In this document: piece after piece, positions 32,447 to 42,674 of the stretch
How the letters are laid out: each line of letters begins with the position of its first letter
Position numbering within the stretch: position 1 is the first letter of the stretch
Assembly (NCBI GenBank): GCA_013042375.1
Contig: JABDQH010000094.1
Span: forward strand, 19,573-83,572
Direction: 5' to 3'
Length of the DNA stretch: 64,000 nucleotides
Source of the DNA: Woeseiaceae bacterium
Lineage (GTDB): Bacteria; Pseudomonadota; Gammaproteobacteria; Steroidobacterales; Woeseiaceae
The notes under the pieces: generated by a model
Told to the model about the DNA's origin: nothing
What the model saw: only the letters and a program-made list of their open reading frames with translations
Databases searched by the model: none
Translations under genes and position numbers: made by a program

Positions 32447-33103
32447 ATGCGGAAACTGCTCACCATAATCCTGCTGCTCAGCGTTGGTCTCACGGCACAT
32501 GCCCAGGGCGCCAAGAAGGTGTACAAGTGGGAGGACGCCGACGGCAACGTCTACTACGGCGACAGCATCCCCGCAGAATTCGCCGAGCGTCCCAAGAAAG
32601 TCCTCAACGACCAGGGTGTTTCGGTCGCGGAACTCGAGGGCAAGAAGACGGCCGAGCAGCGCGAGCAGGAACGCATCGACAAAGAGCGTCGCGTCGCCGC
32701 AGAACTGCAGCGCCGTGCCGACCAGGCCCTGCTGGCAACCTACCTGTCGGTCGATGAAATCATCATGCACCGCGATCGCCGCGTCGAGCTCTTCCAGGCC
32801 CAGTCCCGCGTCACCGAGCTGTACCTCAAGAACCTCGAGCGCCGTCTTGTCGACCTGCGCACCGAGGCTTCACGTTTTCAGCCCTACAGCAACGATGCCG
32901 ACGCGCCAATGATCGACGCGGATCTCGCAGCCGACCTGCGCGATACCAAGGACACGATTGCGCGCCACCAGCGCAACCTCGAGAAGTATTCCGCCGACGA
33001 GAAACGCATCGTCGATCGCTTCGACGGCGACATTGCCCGCTTCAAGCGACTGAAGGGCATCGAAACGACGGCGAACAATGCGAGCGGCTCAACCGGTACC
33101 TGA
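32447..33103 (+). CDS. DUF4124 domain-containing protein
   Basis: Signal peptide, [20 protein letters not shown]. Confidence 0.83.
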   Translation: MRKLLTIILLLSVGLTAHAQGAKKVYKWEDADGNVYYGDSIPAEFAERPKKVLNDQGVSVAELEGKKTAEQREQERIDKERRVAAELQRRADQALLATYLSVDEIIMHRDRRVELFQAQSRVTELYLKNLERRLVDLRTEASRFQPYSNDADAPMIDADLAADLRDTKDTIARHQRNLEKYSADEKRIVDRFDGDIARFKRLKGIETTANNASGSTGT

Positions 33104-33544
33104 GTGACCGAAACCGCCGTCGCCACGCTGGCTCGACTCGAACTCCTCCACCACGCGAAACTCGACCTGCTCTACCGGGACGAACACCATTTGTGCGATG
33201 CGCTCGCCCGGCTGCACCTCGTAGGGCTTGCTGCCGCGATTCCAGCACGAGATGAACACCTGCCCCTGGTAATCGGAGTCGATCAGGCCCGTCAGGTTGC
33301 CGAGGACGAGCCCGTGCTTGTGGCCGAGGCCCGAGCGCGGCAGCAGGACCGCCGCGAGGCCCGGATCGGCGACGTGAATCGCGAGCCCGGTCGGCACGAG
33401 CACGGTCTCGCCCGGTGCGACCGTGACGGCATCGTCGATGCAGGCCCGCATGTCGAGGCCGGCCGAACCATGCGTCGCGTAATGCGGTAAGGAGATCGTG
33501 TCCCCGACGCGCGGGTCCAGGATTTTAAGTTCGATGGATCTCAA
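33089..33544 (-). CDS. dut: dUTP diphosphatase
   Basis: [42 protein letters not shown]. Confidence 0.95.
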   Translation of the reverse strand: MRSIELKILDPRVGDTISLPHYATHGSAGLDMRACIDDAVTVAPGETVLVPTGLAIHVADPGLAAVLLPRSGLGHKHGLVLGNLTGLIDSDYQGQVFISCWNRGSKPYEVQPGERIAQMVFVPVEQVEFRVVEEFESSQRGDGGFGHSGTG

Positions 33545-33549
33545 GGGCC

Positions 33550-34794
33550 TCAGGTCCGCCTGTTCTTGTTCGAAATAATGCTCAGCCGCGGCTGCGTGCC
33601 GGTGCCGCGGAGAGCATAGTAGCGTTCGGCGACGAGCTCAACGAGTTCATTGGCGAGTTCCGATTTCCGCGCCTCCGGAAACTGTCTCTCACCCGCTGCC
33701 CAGAATACGGTAGCCGCATTGTCATCGCGGTCGAAGCCCCGATCGGCACCCACGCGATTGGCGATGATCATATCGAGCTTCTTATTCACGAGCTTGGCGC
33801 GCGCGTACTCTTCGAGCCTCTCCGTTTCGGCGGCAAAGCCGACCGTGAACGGTCCGCCATCGAGTGCCGCGACCGAGGCCAGGATATCGGGGCAGCGCAC
33901 GAGCTCAATTGTCATGGCCTCGCGTTTCTTCTTGATCTTCTGCTCGGCAGGCGCCACCGGACGATAGTCGGCGACGGCCGCCGCCGCGATGAAGATGTCG
34001 GCGTCCTCGATCACGGCGTGCGTAGCTCCGTACATCTGTTCGGCCGTCGTGACCTCGCGGACCTCGACGCCGGGCGGCGCCGGCAGATCGACCGGGCCGC
34101 TGATCAGGATGACCTCGGCGTCCTGGGCGACGGCCGCGCGCGCCATCGCGTAGCCCATCTTGCCCGAGCTGCGATTGGAGATGTAACGCACCGGATCGAT
34201 GCTCTCGCGCGTGGGGCCCGCGGTGATCACGACCTTCTTCCCCTTGAGCAGACCTTCGCCGTGGCTGATGCCGAGATCGAACACGGCCGCCGCGATCGCA
34301 TCGGTTTCGAGCATGCGGCCCGCGCCTTCCTCGCCGCAGGCCTGCGACCCGACGCCGGGGCCGAGAATATGCACGCCGCGCTGCTCGAGGACCGCGCGGT
34401 TCGCCTGTGTCGCCGGGTTGTTCCACATGACGTGGTTCATCGCGGGCGCGAGCGCGAGCGGCGCCTCGGTCGCGAGGCAGATCGTCGTCAGCAGATCGGG
34501 CGCGCCGCCCGAGACGATGCGCGCCATGACCTCGGCCGTCGCCGGCGCGATGAGCACGACGTCCGCCCAGCGCGCGAGCTCGATGTGGCTCATGGCGCGC
34601 TCGGCTTCCTTGTCCCAGAGGTTCGAGCGCACGGCCCTGCCCGAAACGGCCTGCAGCGCCGTGTCGGTGACGAATTCCTCCGCCGAAGCGGTCATGACGA
34701 TCTGCACGTCGGCGCCCCGCTCCTTGAGACGCCTGACGAGATCGGGTGCCTTGTACGCGGCGATGCCGCCCGTGATGCCGAGAACGATGTTCAT
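33550..34794 (-). CDS. coaBC: Bifunctional phosphopantothenoylcysteine decarboxylase/synthase
   Basis: [54 protein letters not shown]. Confidence 0.95.
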   Translation of the reverse strand: MNIVLGITGGIAAYKAPDLVRRLKERGADVQIVMTASAEEFVTDTALQAVSGRAVRSNLWDKEAERAMSHIELARWADVVLIAPATAEVMARIVSGGAPDLLTTICLATEAPLALAPAMNHVMWNNPATQANRAVLEQRGVHILGPGVGSQACGEEGAGRMLETDAIAAAVFDLGISHGEGLLKGKKVVITAGPTRESIDPVRYISNRSSGKMGYAMARAAVAQDAEVILISGPVDLPAPPGVEVREVTTAEQMYGATHAVIEDADIFIAAAAVADYRPVAPAEQKIKKKREAMTIELVRCPDILASVAALDGGPFTVGFAAETERLEEYARAKLVNKKLDMIIANRVGADRGFDRDDNAATVFWAAGERQFPEARKSELANELVELVAERYYALRGTGTQPRLSIISNKNRRT

Positions 34795-34885
34795 GCGATT
34801 AGCTTATCGCGCAAGCGCCGAAACCGGCAATTTTGCTTAGATTTCTTCGTTGTTTCGATATGCGTGCGTGGCAGAACCTGTGCCC

Positions 34886-35491
34886 ATGGACGACGACTTC
34901 CCCAGGGACTGGAGTGACGCGCGGCTGCTCGGCGCGCTGGTCGGCATGCGCGCCGCCGCATCGCTGCTCGGACGATTCGGCAGCCTGCGCGGGCTGTTGC
35001 ACGCGGAATCGAGATCGCTCCTCGACTGCCGCAGCATCGGCCCGGGCAGGCTCCGGGCCCTGCGCGTGGTCCCGGAGCTTGCTCGTCGCTACTTCGAGGA
35101 GTCGCTGTCCAGTGGCGAGACCATCCGCAGTCCGGCCGACACGGAGACCTTTCTCAAGGCCCGCATGCGCCACCTCGACCACGAACTCTTTTGCTGCCTG
35201 TTCCTCGACAACCGCCATCGCGTGCTGCGTTTCGACGAGATGTTCCGCGGCACGATCGACGGCACCAGCGTCTATCCGCGCGAGGTCGTCAAGGAGGCGC
35301 TGGCCGTGAACGCGGCCGCCGTGATTCTCGCCCACAACCATCCGAGCGGCGTCGCCGAGCCCAGCCAGGCCGACGAGCGCATCACGCGGCGCCTGAAATC
35401 CGCCCTCGAACTCGTCGATATCCGCCTGCTCGATCACCTGATCATCGGGGACGGGGCGGCGACGTCGCTGGCCTCCCGCGGTATGCTGTGA
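34886..35491 (+). CDS. radC: RadC-like JAB/MPN domain protein
   Basis: ILAHNHPSGVAEPSQADERITRRL, RLLDHLIIG. Confidence 0.93.
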   Translation: MDDDFPRDWSDARLLGALVGMRAAASLLGRFGSLRGLLHAESRSLLDCRSIGPGRLRALRVVPELARRYFEESLSSGETIRSPADTETFLKARMRHLDHELFCCLFLDNRHRVLRFDEMFRGTIDGTSVYPREVVKEALAVNAAAVILAHNHPSGVAEPSQADERITRRLKSALELVDIRLLDHLIIGDGAATSLASRGML

Positions 35492-35587
35492 CCCTGCCCT
35501 TGAAGTGGACGGGCCGGGCTGGTATAAAGTCTCGCTCTTTGCCCGCCCTTCGCGGGTAACATGCAATAAAATCAGAGACTTAATGTC

Positions 35588-35824
35588 ATGTCCAAGGTTT
35601 GCCAGGTGACCGGGAAGCGGCCGATGAGCGGCAACAACGTTTCCCACGCCCACAACAAGACGCGCCGTCGCTTTCTGCCCAACCTGCAGAACAAGCGTTT
35701 CTGGCTCGAATCCGAGAACCGCTGGGTACGCCTGCGCGTATCGCACAAGGGTATGCGCATCATCGACAAGCACGGCATCGATAAGGTCGTCGCCGACCTG
35801 CGCGCTGCCGGCACGCACGTGTAA
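35588..35824 (+). CDS. rpmB: 50S ribosomal protein L28
   Basis: [39 protein letters not shown]. Confidence 0.97.
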   Translation: MSKVCQVTGKRPMSGNNVSHAHNKTRRRFLPNLQNKRFWLESENRWVRLRVSHKGMRIIDKHGIDKVVADLRAAGTHV

Positions 35825-35842
35825 CCCCGGGAGGATTCAGCC

Positions 35843-36010
35843 ATGGCTAAGGGAAATCGCGACAAGATCAAGCTGGTGTCGAGTGCCGGCACGGGCCACT
35901 ACTACACGGCCACGAAGAACAAGAAGCTCCATCCCGGAAAGATGCAAACGAAGAAGTACGATCCGACGATCCGCAAGCACGTGATCTACAAGGAAGCGAA
36001 GATCAAGTAA
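35843..36010 (+). CDS. rpmG: 50S ribosomal protein L33 (absent from supplied ORF list, 55 aa)
   Basis: Translated by eye: [55 protein letters not shown]. Confidence 0.97.
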   Translation: MAKGNRDKIKLVSSAGTGHYYTATKNKKLHPGKMQTKKYDPTIRKHVIYKEAKIK

Positions 36011-36019
36011 AGCGCCCCT

Positions 36020-36105
36020 TGTGGGAGCGGCTTTATACCCCGAGGGCACCTGGGCCGCGATTTCGGGCCTTATAATCCCGCTTGACGGGAGAAGGCCCTC
36101 CCACA
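36020..36105. repeat. REP-like palindromic repeat copy d (inverted relative to copy a)
   Basis: TGTGGGAGCGGCTTTATACCCCGAGGGCACCTGGGCCGCG...GGCCCTCCCACA. Confidence 0.85.
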
Positions 36106-36121
36106 ACTAAAGGATCCAGGA

Positions 36122-36146
36122 AGCCCGCTTTCACGCGGGCTTTTTT
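36122..36146 (+). terminator. Rho-independent terminator after rpmG
   Basis: AGCCCGC-TTTCAC-GCGGGCT-TTTTT. Confidence 0.9.
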
Positions 36147-36189
36147 GTACATGGATGTGCGAGAGCGGCGTTTTGGGCACAATCCTCGT

Positions 36190-37002
36190 ATGCCCGAACT
36201 ACCCGAAGTCGAAACCAGCCGCCGCGGCATCGAGCCGTGGATCGTCGACCGGACCATCGTCGACGTCGTCGTGCGCGACCGCCGCCTGCGCTGGCCCGTG
36301 GCACGCGGCACCGAAAGCAGGCTGCGCGGCCAGCGCATCGACTCGGTCGCAAGACGCGCCAAATACCTGCTGATCAACACGGCGTCGGGCACGGCGCTCA
36401 TGCACCTCGGCATGACGGGCAGCGTGTTCATCGTCGAGCGCGGCACGCCGGCCGGCGTGCACGATCACATCGACGTCGAACTCGACTCGGGAAAAGCGCT
36501 GCGCTTTCGTGACCCGCGACGCTTCGGCAGTTTCTTCTTCAGCCAGCGACCCTACGAGCACCCGTTGCTCGCCAGGCTCGGGCCCGAGCCGCTCGGCGAG
36601 GCGTTCGACGGCGAGTACCTCTGGACGGCGTCGCGCGGTCGCAGGGTCAGCGTCAAACAGTTCATCATGAACGCGCAGGTCGTCGTCGGCGTCGGCAACA
36701 TCTATGCGAGCGAGTCACTGTTCCAGGCCGGCATCAACCCGAAGCGTGCGGCCGGGCGTATCGCGCGCCGTCGCTACGATGCGCTCGCCGGCTCGATCAG
36801 GGACGTCCTCGCGCGCGCGATCGAGGCCGGCGGCACGACGCTAAGGGACTTCTACGGCGGCGACGGCGAACCCGGTTACTTCAAACAGGAACTCGAGGTA
36901 TACGACCGCGAGGACGAGCACTGTCGCCGGTGCGACACGCTCATCACGGCGATCGTGCAGGGACAGCGTACGACCTACTACTGCAAACGCTGCCAGACCT
37001 AG
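36190..37002 (+). CDS. mutM: Formamidopyrimidine-DNA glycosylase
   Basis: MPELPEVETSRRGIEPW, C-terminal CxxC zinc finger EHCRRCDTLITAIVQGQRTTYYCKRCQ. Confidence 0.95.
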   Translation: MPELPEVETSRRGIEPWIVDRTIVDVVVRDRRLRWPVARGTESRLRGQRIDSVARRAKYLLINTASGTALMHLGMTGSVFIVERGTPAGVHDHIDVELDSGKALRFRDPRRFGSFFFSQRPYEHPLLARLGPEPLGEAFDGEYLWTASRGRRVSVKQFIMNAQVVVGVGNIYASESLFQAGINPKRAAGRIARRRYDALAGSIRDVLARAIEAGGTTLRDFYGGDGEPGYFKQELEVYDREDEHCRRCDTLITAIVQGQRTTYYCKRCQT

Positions 37003-37010
37003 TCACTGGA

Positions 37011-37033
37011 TGTGGGAGGGCTTCAGCCCCGAA
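37011..37033. repeat. REP-like repeat copy e (half element)
   Basis: TGTGGGAGGGCTTCAGCCCCGAA. Confidence 0.65.
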
Positions 37034-37522
37034 CTACGACGAGTTTGTGACCCCGTCCAGCGCGTGTTTCACCTTCGGCGACACGAAACCCGATACGTCG
37101 CCGCCCAGGGAAGCGACTTCACGCACCAGCGTCGAGGAGATATACGTGTACTTGTCGGTCGGCGTCAGGAACACGGTCTCGACCTCCTCGGTCAGGGCAC
37201 GGTTCATGTTGGCGAGCTGGAACTCGTACTCGAAGTCGGACACGGCCCGGAGGCCGCGGACGATGGCCTGGTAGCCGTGCGTGCGCGCATACTCGACGGT
37301 TAACCCTGAGTAACCGCGAACCTCAACGTTTTCGTACTCCGCAAGCGCGTCTTCGGCCATCGCCAGACGTTCGTCGAACGAGAACATCGGCTGCTTGCTG
37401 CCCGTGTCGCGAGCGATCGCGACGACGACCGTGTCGAAAAGGCGCGCTGCACGCCTGACGAGATCTTCGTGCCCGAGCGTGATCGGGTCGAAGGTGCCGG
37501 GGTACATCGCGGATATCGCCAT
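37034..37522 (-). CDS. coaD: Pantetheine-phosphate adenylyltransferase
   Basis: MYPGTFDPITLGHEDLVRRAARLFD, YTYISSTLVREVASLGGDV. Confidence 0.95.
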   Translation of the reverse strand: MAISAMYPGTFDPITLGHEDLVRRAARLFDTVVVAIARDTGSKQPMFSFDERLAMAEDALAEYENVEVRGYSGLTVEYARTHGYQAIVRGLRAVSDFEYEFQLANMNRALTEEVETVFLTPTDKYTYISSTLVREVASLGGDVSGFVSPKVKHALDGVTNSS

Positions 37523-38131
37523 CTAGTCGCTCCTGTTCGCCTGGACGAGCATATAGCGGACCTTGCCCGCCGTCTTGTTCTTCTCTGTCTGCCAGCCGCC
37601 CGGCAACTCCGGTTCGGCCTCCTTGCGGTCGAGCTCGAGGTAGACGCGTGCATCGTCAGCGAGCAACCGCGTCCCGGCCAACAGTCTACACGTTTCCTCG
37701 AGCAGGCCGGCCGCGTAGGGCGGATCGAGAAAGACGATGTCGAAGGGAGCTCCGGGCGCACTGCGCAGGTAGTCCAGCGCGTCGGCGCGGATGGTCTCTG
37801 CTGTGGGAGGGCCTTCAAGCGCTCCCACAAGAATGTCGATGTTCTTCTCGAGCTGCCGGGCGGCGACCGCGGACTTCTCGACGAACACGACGGAGGCGGC
37901 GCCGCGCGACAGTGCCTCGAGGCCGAGCGCACCCGTGCCGGCGAAGAGGTCGAGGCAGCGTGCCCCTGTGATGCGTGGTGCGAGCCAGTTGAACAGCGTC
38001 TCGCGTACGCGTTCGGCGGTCGGTCGCAGGCCTTCGACATCGGCAATATCCAAAAGGCGACTGCGCCAGTTTCCGGCTACAATACGCAGCCTTCCGGCCC
38101 TGGATGCACGCTGTTTGTTTCGTCTCACCAT
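37523..38131 (-). CDS. rsmD: 16S rRNA (guanine966-N2)-methyltransferase
   Basis: LRPTAERVRETLFNWL, CLDLFAGTGALGLEALSRGA, DIVFLDPPY. Confidence 0.94.
   Translation of the reverse strand: MVRRNKQRASRAGRLRIVAGNWRSRLLDIADVEGLRPTAERVRETLFNWLAPRITGARCLDLFAGTGALGLEALSRGAASVVFVEKSAVAARQLEKNIDILVGALEGPPTAETIRADALDYLRSAPGAPFDIVFLDPPYAAGLLEETCRLLAGTRLLADDARVYLELDRKEAEPELPGGWQTEKNKTAGKVRYMLVQANRSD
37802..37829. repeat. REP-like repeat copy f, inside rsmD coding sequence
   Basis: TGTGGGAGGGCCTTCAAGCGCTCCCACA; translated in rsmD frame as VGALEGPPT. Confidence 0.85.
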
Positions 38132-38167
38132 CGCGTCCTGCCTTCGAGAATTAGGAATCGTAATCGC

Positions 38168-39112
38168 ATGTTTGGCAAAAAGGAAAAGCCCGAGAAGAAA
38201 AAAGGCTTCGTCAAACGACTGCGTGCGCGCCTCAACCGCGGCGACAGCTGGCTCACCTATGACCTCGCGAACCTCGCACCGGGCGGCAAGATCGACGAGA
38301 ACACGCTCGAGGAGCTCGAGAGCCTGCTCGTCATGGCCGACGTCGGCGTCGATACGACCGAACGCATTATCACCGACCTGCAGAAACGGCTCGCGCGCAA
38401 GGAACTGGGGGACGTCGACGCGTTGCGACGCGGCCTGCGCGATGACGTCGAAAAGATCCTCACACCGGTGGAGCAGCCGCTGGTCATTGACAAGCGGGAA
38501 GGGCCTTTCGTTATCCTCATGATTGGCGTCAACGGTGCGGGCAAGACGACGACGATCGGCAAGCTCGCGCGTCGGTTCCGCGACCAGGGTCTCTCGGTCA
38601 TGCTGGCGGCCGGGGACACGTTTCGCGCAGCCGCCGTTGAACAGCTGCAGGCCTGGGGTGAGCGCAATGACGTGCCGGTCATCGCGCAACAGGCGGGCGC
38701 CGATCCCGCCGCCGTGATCTTCGATGCCATGGAAGCGGCCAAGGCGCGCGGCATCGATGTCCTGCTCGCCGATACGGCCGGGCGCCTGCAGAGCCAGGCC
38801 GGTCTCATGGATGAACTGGCGAAGGTCAGGCGCGTCATCGGGCGGCACGACGAGACGGCGCCGCACGAGGTTATGCTCGTGCTCGACGCGAGCCAGGGGC
38901 AGAACGCGCTCGTCCAGGCCGAGAAGTTTCACGAGGCCCTCGGACTGACCGGCATCGCGGTCACCAAGCTTGACGGCAGCGCCAAGGGCGGCATTTTGCT
39001 CGCGATAGCGGATCGCCTCGGTGTGCCGGTGCGCTTCATCGGCATCGGCGAGGCGGCCGAAGATATGCAACCGTTTTCGGCCAGCGAGTTCGCGGAAGCA
39101 CTGCTCGGATGA
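38168..39112 (+). CDS. ftsY: Signal recognition particle receptor FtsY
   Basis: GVNGAGKTTTIGKLARRF, AGDTFRAAAVEQLQ, TKLDGSAKGG. Confidence 0.96.
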   Translation: MFGKKEKPEKKKGFVKRLRARLNRGDSWLTYDLANLAPGGKIDENTLEELESLLVMADVGVDTTERIITDLQKRLARKELGDVDALRRGLRDDVEKILTPVEQPLVIDKREGPFVILMIGVNGAGKTTTIGKLARRFRDQGLSVMLAAGDTFRAAAVEQLQAWGERNDVPVIAQQAGADPAAVIFDAMEAAKARGIDVLLADTAGRLQSQAGLMDELAKVRRVIGRHDETAPHEVMLVLDASQGQNALVQAEKFHEALGLTGIAVTKLDGSAKGGILLAIADRLGVPVRFIGIGEAAEDMQPFSASEFAEALLG

Positions 39113-39795
39113 TCCAGCTCGACAACGTGACGAAACGCTTCCCCGGGGGCCAGGAGGCACTGTCAGGCTTGAGCCTCTCGATCGATTCGGGCGAGATGGT
39201 TTTCGTGACCGGGCATTCGGGTGCGGGCAAGAGCACGCTACTGCGCCTGATTGCGTTGATCGAGCGTCCTACCAGCGGGCAGGTCATCGTCAATGGCCAG
39301 AACACGCGCCGCGTCAAGCGCCGGCGCATCCCGAAGTACCGGCGGCACATCGGCATGGTGTTCCAGGACCACAAGCTGCTCGACGATCGTCCCGTCTTCG
39401 ACAACGTCGCGCTGCCGCTGATCATCTCAGGTGTAGGTCGTCGCGATGCCGCCCGCAAGGTCCGCGCCGCGCTCGACCAGGTCGGCCTGCTGCACAAGGA
39501 AAAGCAAAATCCCGAGACCCTGTCGGCCGGCGAGCAGCAACGCGTCGGCATTGCGCGCGCGATTGTCACGCGCCCCAGGTTGTTGATTGCCGACGAGCCG
39601 ACGGGCAACCTCGATCCGGACCTGTCGCTCGAGGTGATGCGCATTTTCCGTCGTTTCAACGAGGTCGGCGTGACCCTGTTGATCGCGAGTCACGACATCG
39701 CCCTCATCGACAAGCTGGGCTGCCGGCGCATCGAACTCGACGAGGGGCGCCTGCGGAACGGCTACAAGGACGACGACGAATGGCTGCCTGGCTGA
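39109..39795 (+). CDS. ftsE: Cell division ATP-binding protein FtsE
   Basis: GHSGAGKSTLLRLIAL, LSAGEQQRVGIARAIV; between ftsY and ftsX. Confidence 0.95.
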   Translation: MIQLDNVTKRFPGGQEALSGLSLSIDSGEMVFVTGHSGAGKSTLLRLIALIERPTSGQVIVNGQNTRRVKRRRIPKYRRHIGMVFQDHKLLDDRPVFDNVALPLIISGVGRRDAARKVRAALDQVGLLHKEKQNPETLSAGEQQRVGIARAIVTRPRLLIADEPTGNLDPDLSLEVMRIFRRFNEVGVTLLIASHDIALIDKLGCRRIELDEGRLRNGYKDDDEWLPG

Positions 39796-40691
39796 CGGGG
39801 CACGCGAGTTCGTCGATTGGCGCGCTCGGCCGGATCGCGCGCCATCCGCTGTCGAGCTTCATGATTATCCTCGTGATCGCCGTGACGCTGGCACTGCCGG
39901 CCGCGATCAACCTCGTCGTCAAAAATGCACGCACTCTGAGCGCCGGGTGGGACAACGCGCTGGACTTTGCCGTGTTCCTGAAGCTAACCGTCGCCGAAGA
40001 CGAGGCCGCGGCGCTGGGCCGGCTCCTCGAACAGCGCGCCGACATCGATGCGGTTCAGTTCGTCTCGTCGACGCAAGCGCTCATCGATTTTCGCGAGCAG
40101 TCGGGGTTCGGCGCGGCGCTCGACCAGCTGCCCGACAACCCGCTGCCCCACACACTCGTCGTGCGGCCGGGCCCCGGCAATACGAGCGCGTCGCTCGTGC
40201 TCTTGCAGGAAGAACTCGCCAACCTCCCCGAGGCAGAGTACGTACAGGTCGACACGGAGTGGGTGCAGCGATTCCACGCGATCCTCGACATCGTTCGCCA
40301 GGCGATTGCGATCGGCGCCGCGCTGCTCGGCATCGCGATAGTCGTCATCATCGGCAACACGATACGTCTCGACATCGAGAACCGCCGCGAGGAAATCGAG
40401 GTGACGAAACTCATCGGCGCCAGCAATGCATTCGTGCGGCGGCCCTTTCTTTGGTCCGGCTTCTGGTACGGATTGCTCGGTGGCCTGCTGGCGCTCGGGC
40501 TGGTCTGGTACGGGCTGTACCTGCTGGGAGGACCCGTCGCGCGACTCGCCGGGCTTTACCAGGGTAACGTCAGTATCACGTCGATGAGCCTCGTCGAGGC
40601 GGCAGCGGTCGTCGCCATCGGCGTCGTACTCGGGCTCGCCGGATCCTGGCTCACGACGGCCCGGCATATGCGCCGCATCGAACCGCGCTAA
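39780..40691 (+). CDS. ftsX: Permease-like cell division protein FtsX
   Basis: Four-TM FtsX architecture, NRREEIEVTKLIGASNAFVRRPFLW. Confidence 0.94.
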   Translation: MAAWLTGHASSSIGALGRIARHPLSSFMIILVIAVTLALPAAINLVVKNARTLSAGWDNALDFAVFLKLTVAEDEAAALGRLLEQRADIDAVQFVSSTQALIDFREQSGFGAALDQLPDNPLPHTLVVRPGPGNTSASLVLLQEELANLPEAEYVQVDTEWVQRFHAILDIVRQAIAIGAALLGIAIVVIIGNTIRLDIENRREEIEVTKLIGASNAFVRRPFLWSGFWYGLLGGLLALGLVWYGLYLLGGPVARLAGLYQGNVSITSMSLVEAAAVVAIGVVLGLAGSWLTTARHMRRIEPR

Positions 40692-41281
40692 GCCACTCGG
40701 CTGCGCAACCCGTTCAGCACCCCGTCGACGATCGCATCGAGGCTGGCGCGATCGGGCCGGCTCTTGCACATGACGCGCAGGCCCCACAGGTTGTTGAGGA
40801 CGAAAGATGCGAGCTGGTTGGCATCGCGCGCCGTGTGAATGTCGCCCTCGGCCTGGGCGTCCTTGACGAGCCATACGAACGCCTTGCGCAGCTGAGCATT
40901 GTAGGCGCGTAGCTTATCCGCTATCTCGTCATCGTGCGTCGACAGCTCGAGTAACGCATTGACGGTCAGGCAGCCGCGCTCGGCTCGCCCGGCGGCGGCG
41001 TCGTCGACGATCTGGCGCAGGAGGCCCTCCACCTTGTGGATGGAACGGCCCGGCGCATCGCGCAGTCCGTTGACCCGGGCAATGAAGCGCCGGTTGTAGC
41101 GGTCGATGACCTCGACGAACAGGCCTTTCTTGTTGCCGAAGGCCGCGTACAGGCTGCCGGGCTGCAGCCCGGTCGCCGAAACGAGGTCGCCGATCGAGGT
41201 CTTGCCATAGCCGCGGTCCCAGAAGACCGCCGTCGCCTCGGCAATCACGGCGTCGCGATCGTATTCAGCATGTCGTGCCAT
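40688..41281 (-). CDS. TetR/AcrR-family transcriptional regulator
   Basis: VIAEATAVFWDRGYGKTSIGDLVSATGLQPGSLYAAFGNKKGLF HTH. Confidence 0.92.
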   Translation of the reverse strand: MARHAEYDRDAVIAEATAVFWDRGYGKTSIGDLVSATGLQPGSLYAAFGNKKGLFVEVIDRYNRRFIARVNGLRDAPGRSIHKVEGLLRQIVDDAAAGRAERGCLTVNALLELSTHDDEIADKLRAYNAQLRKAFVWLVKDAQAEGDIHTARDANQLASFVLNNLWGLRVMCKSRPDRASLDAIVDGVLNGLRSRVA

Positions 41282-41300
41282 GGTGCTATTGTAGGGATAC

Positions 41301-41344
41301 TTGAATTATTATTCAACAATGTGTAATATTGAATAGTTGTTCAA
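41301..41344. promoter_or_regulatory. Tandem palindromic operator candidates upstream of TetR gene
   Basis: TTGAAT-TATT-ATTCAA (41301-41316) and TTGAAT-AGTT-GTTCAA (41329-41344). Confidence 0.65.
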
Positions 41345-41433
41345 GAAAGAAGCGGCAGTTGCGCGATGTTCGGCCGCCGGCCGACGCCGCCAGGCCGCGC
41401 GAGGGGCCTGTCCTGAGGAACTTGCACAACGCG

Positions 41434-41460
41434 TTAGCACTCCACATACGCGAGTGCTAA
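41434..41460 (+). promoter_or_regulatory. CIRCE element (HrcA operator) upstream of rpoH
   Basis: TTAGCACTC-CACATACGC-GAGTGCTAA, exact 9-N9-9 match to CIRCE consensus. Confidence 0.93.
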
Positions 41461-41490
41461 GATTTGGAACCAGTTTTGAGGAGGGAGTAG

Positions 41491-42354
<864 letters not shown>

Positions 42355-42361
42355 GCCGCGC

Positions 42362-42610
42362 CTACTCGTAGGTCCGCCGCCCGAACCGAATCCACCCGCC
42401 GTCCTCGATACCCAGGGGATCGTGGTGCGTCCAGTGCACGAGCCCCCCCAGGTCGTTCCATTCGTACATGCCGCGCACGACGACGCGATCCCCGAGACCG
42501 ACGGGGACGCGGCTCGCGAGATCGAGGTTGTGCGCGATCAGCAGGGTCTGGCGATCGCCGATATCGACGATGAATCGCTGGTGTCGCGAGTCGTCGTTGT
42601 CGTCATGCAA
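42362..42610 (-). pseudogene. DUF3465-like domain lacking a conventional start and signal peptide (possible fragment)
   Basis: SRHQRFIVDIGDRQTLLIAHNLDLASRVPVGLGDRVVVRGMYEWNDLGGLVHWTHHDP; in-frame domain sequence extends upstream to the ompA-like stop without ATG/GTG. Confidence 0.6.
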
Positions 42611-42674
42611 AAGGCGGCGGACGAAGCCCGTGACTTCGATCCACCGCCCGTCATCGCGCTTTTCGAACTTTATG

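Noticed and set aside
37469-38167. N-terminal extension of the ftsY ORF (547-aa version)
   Set aside because: Antisense to coaD/rsmD; FtsY begins at MFGKKEKPEKKK (38168).
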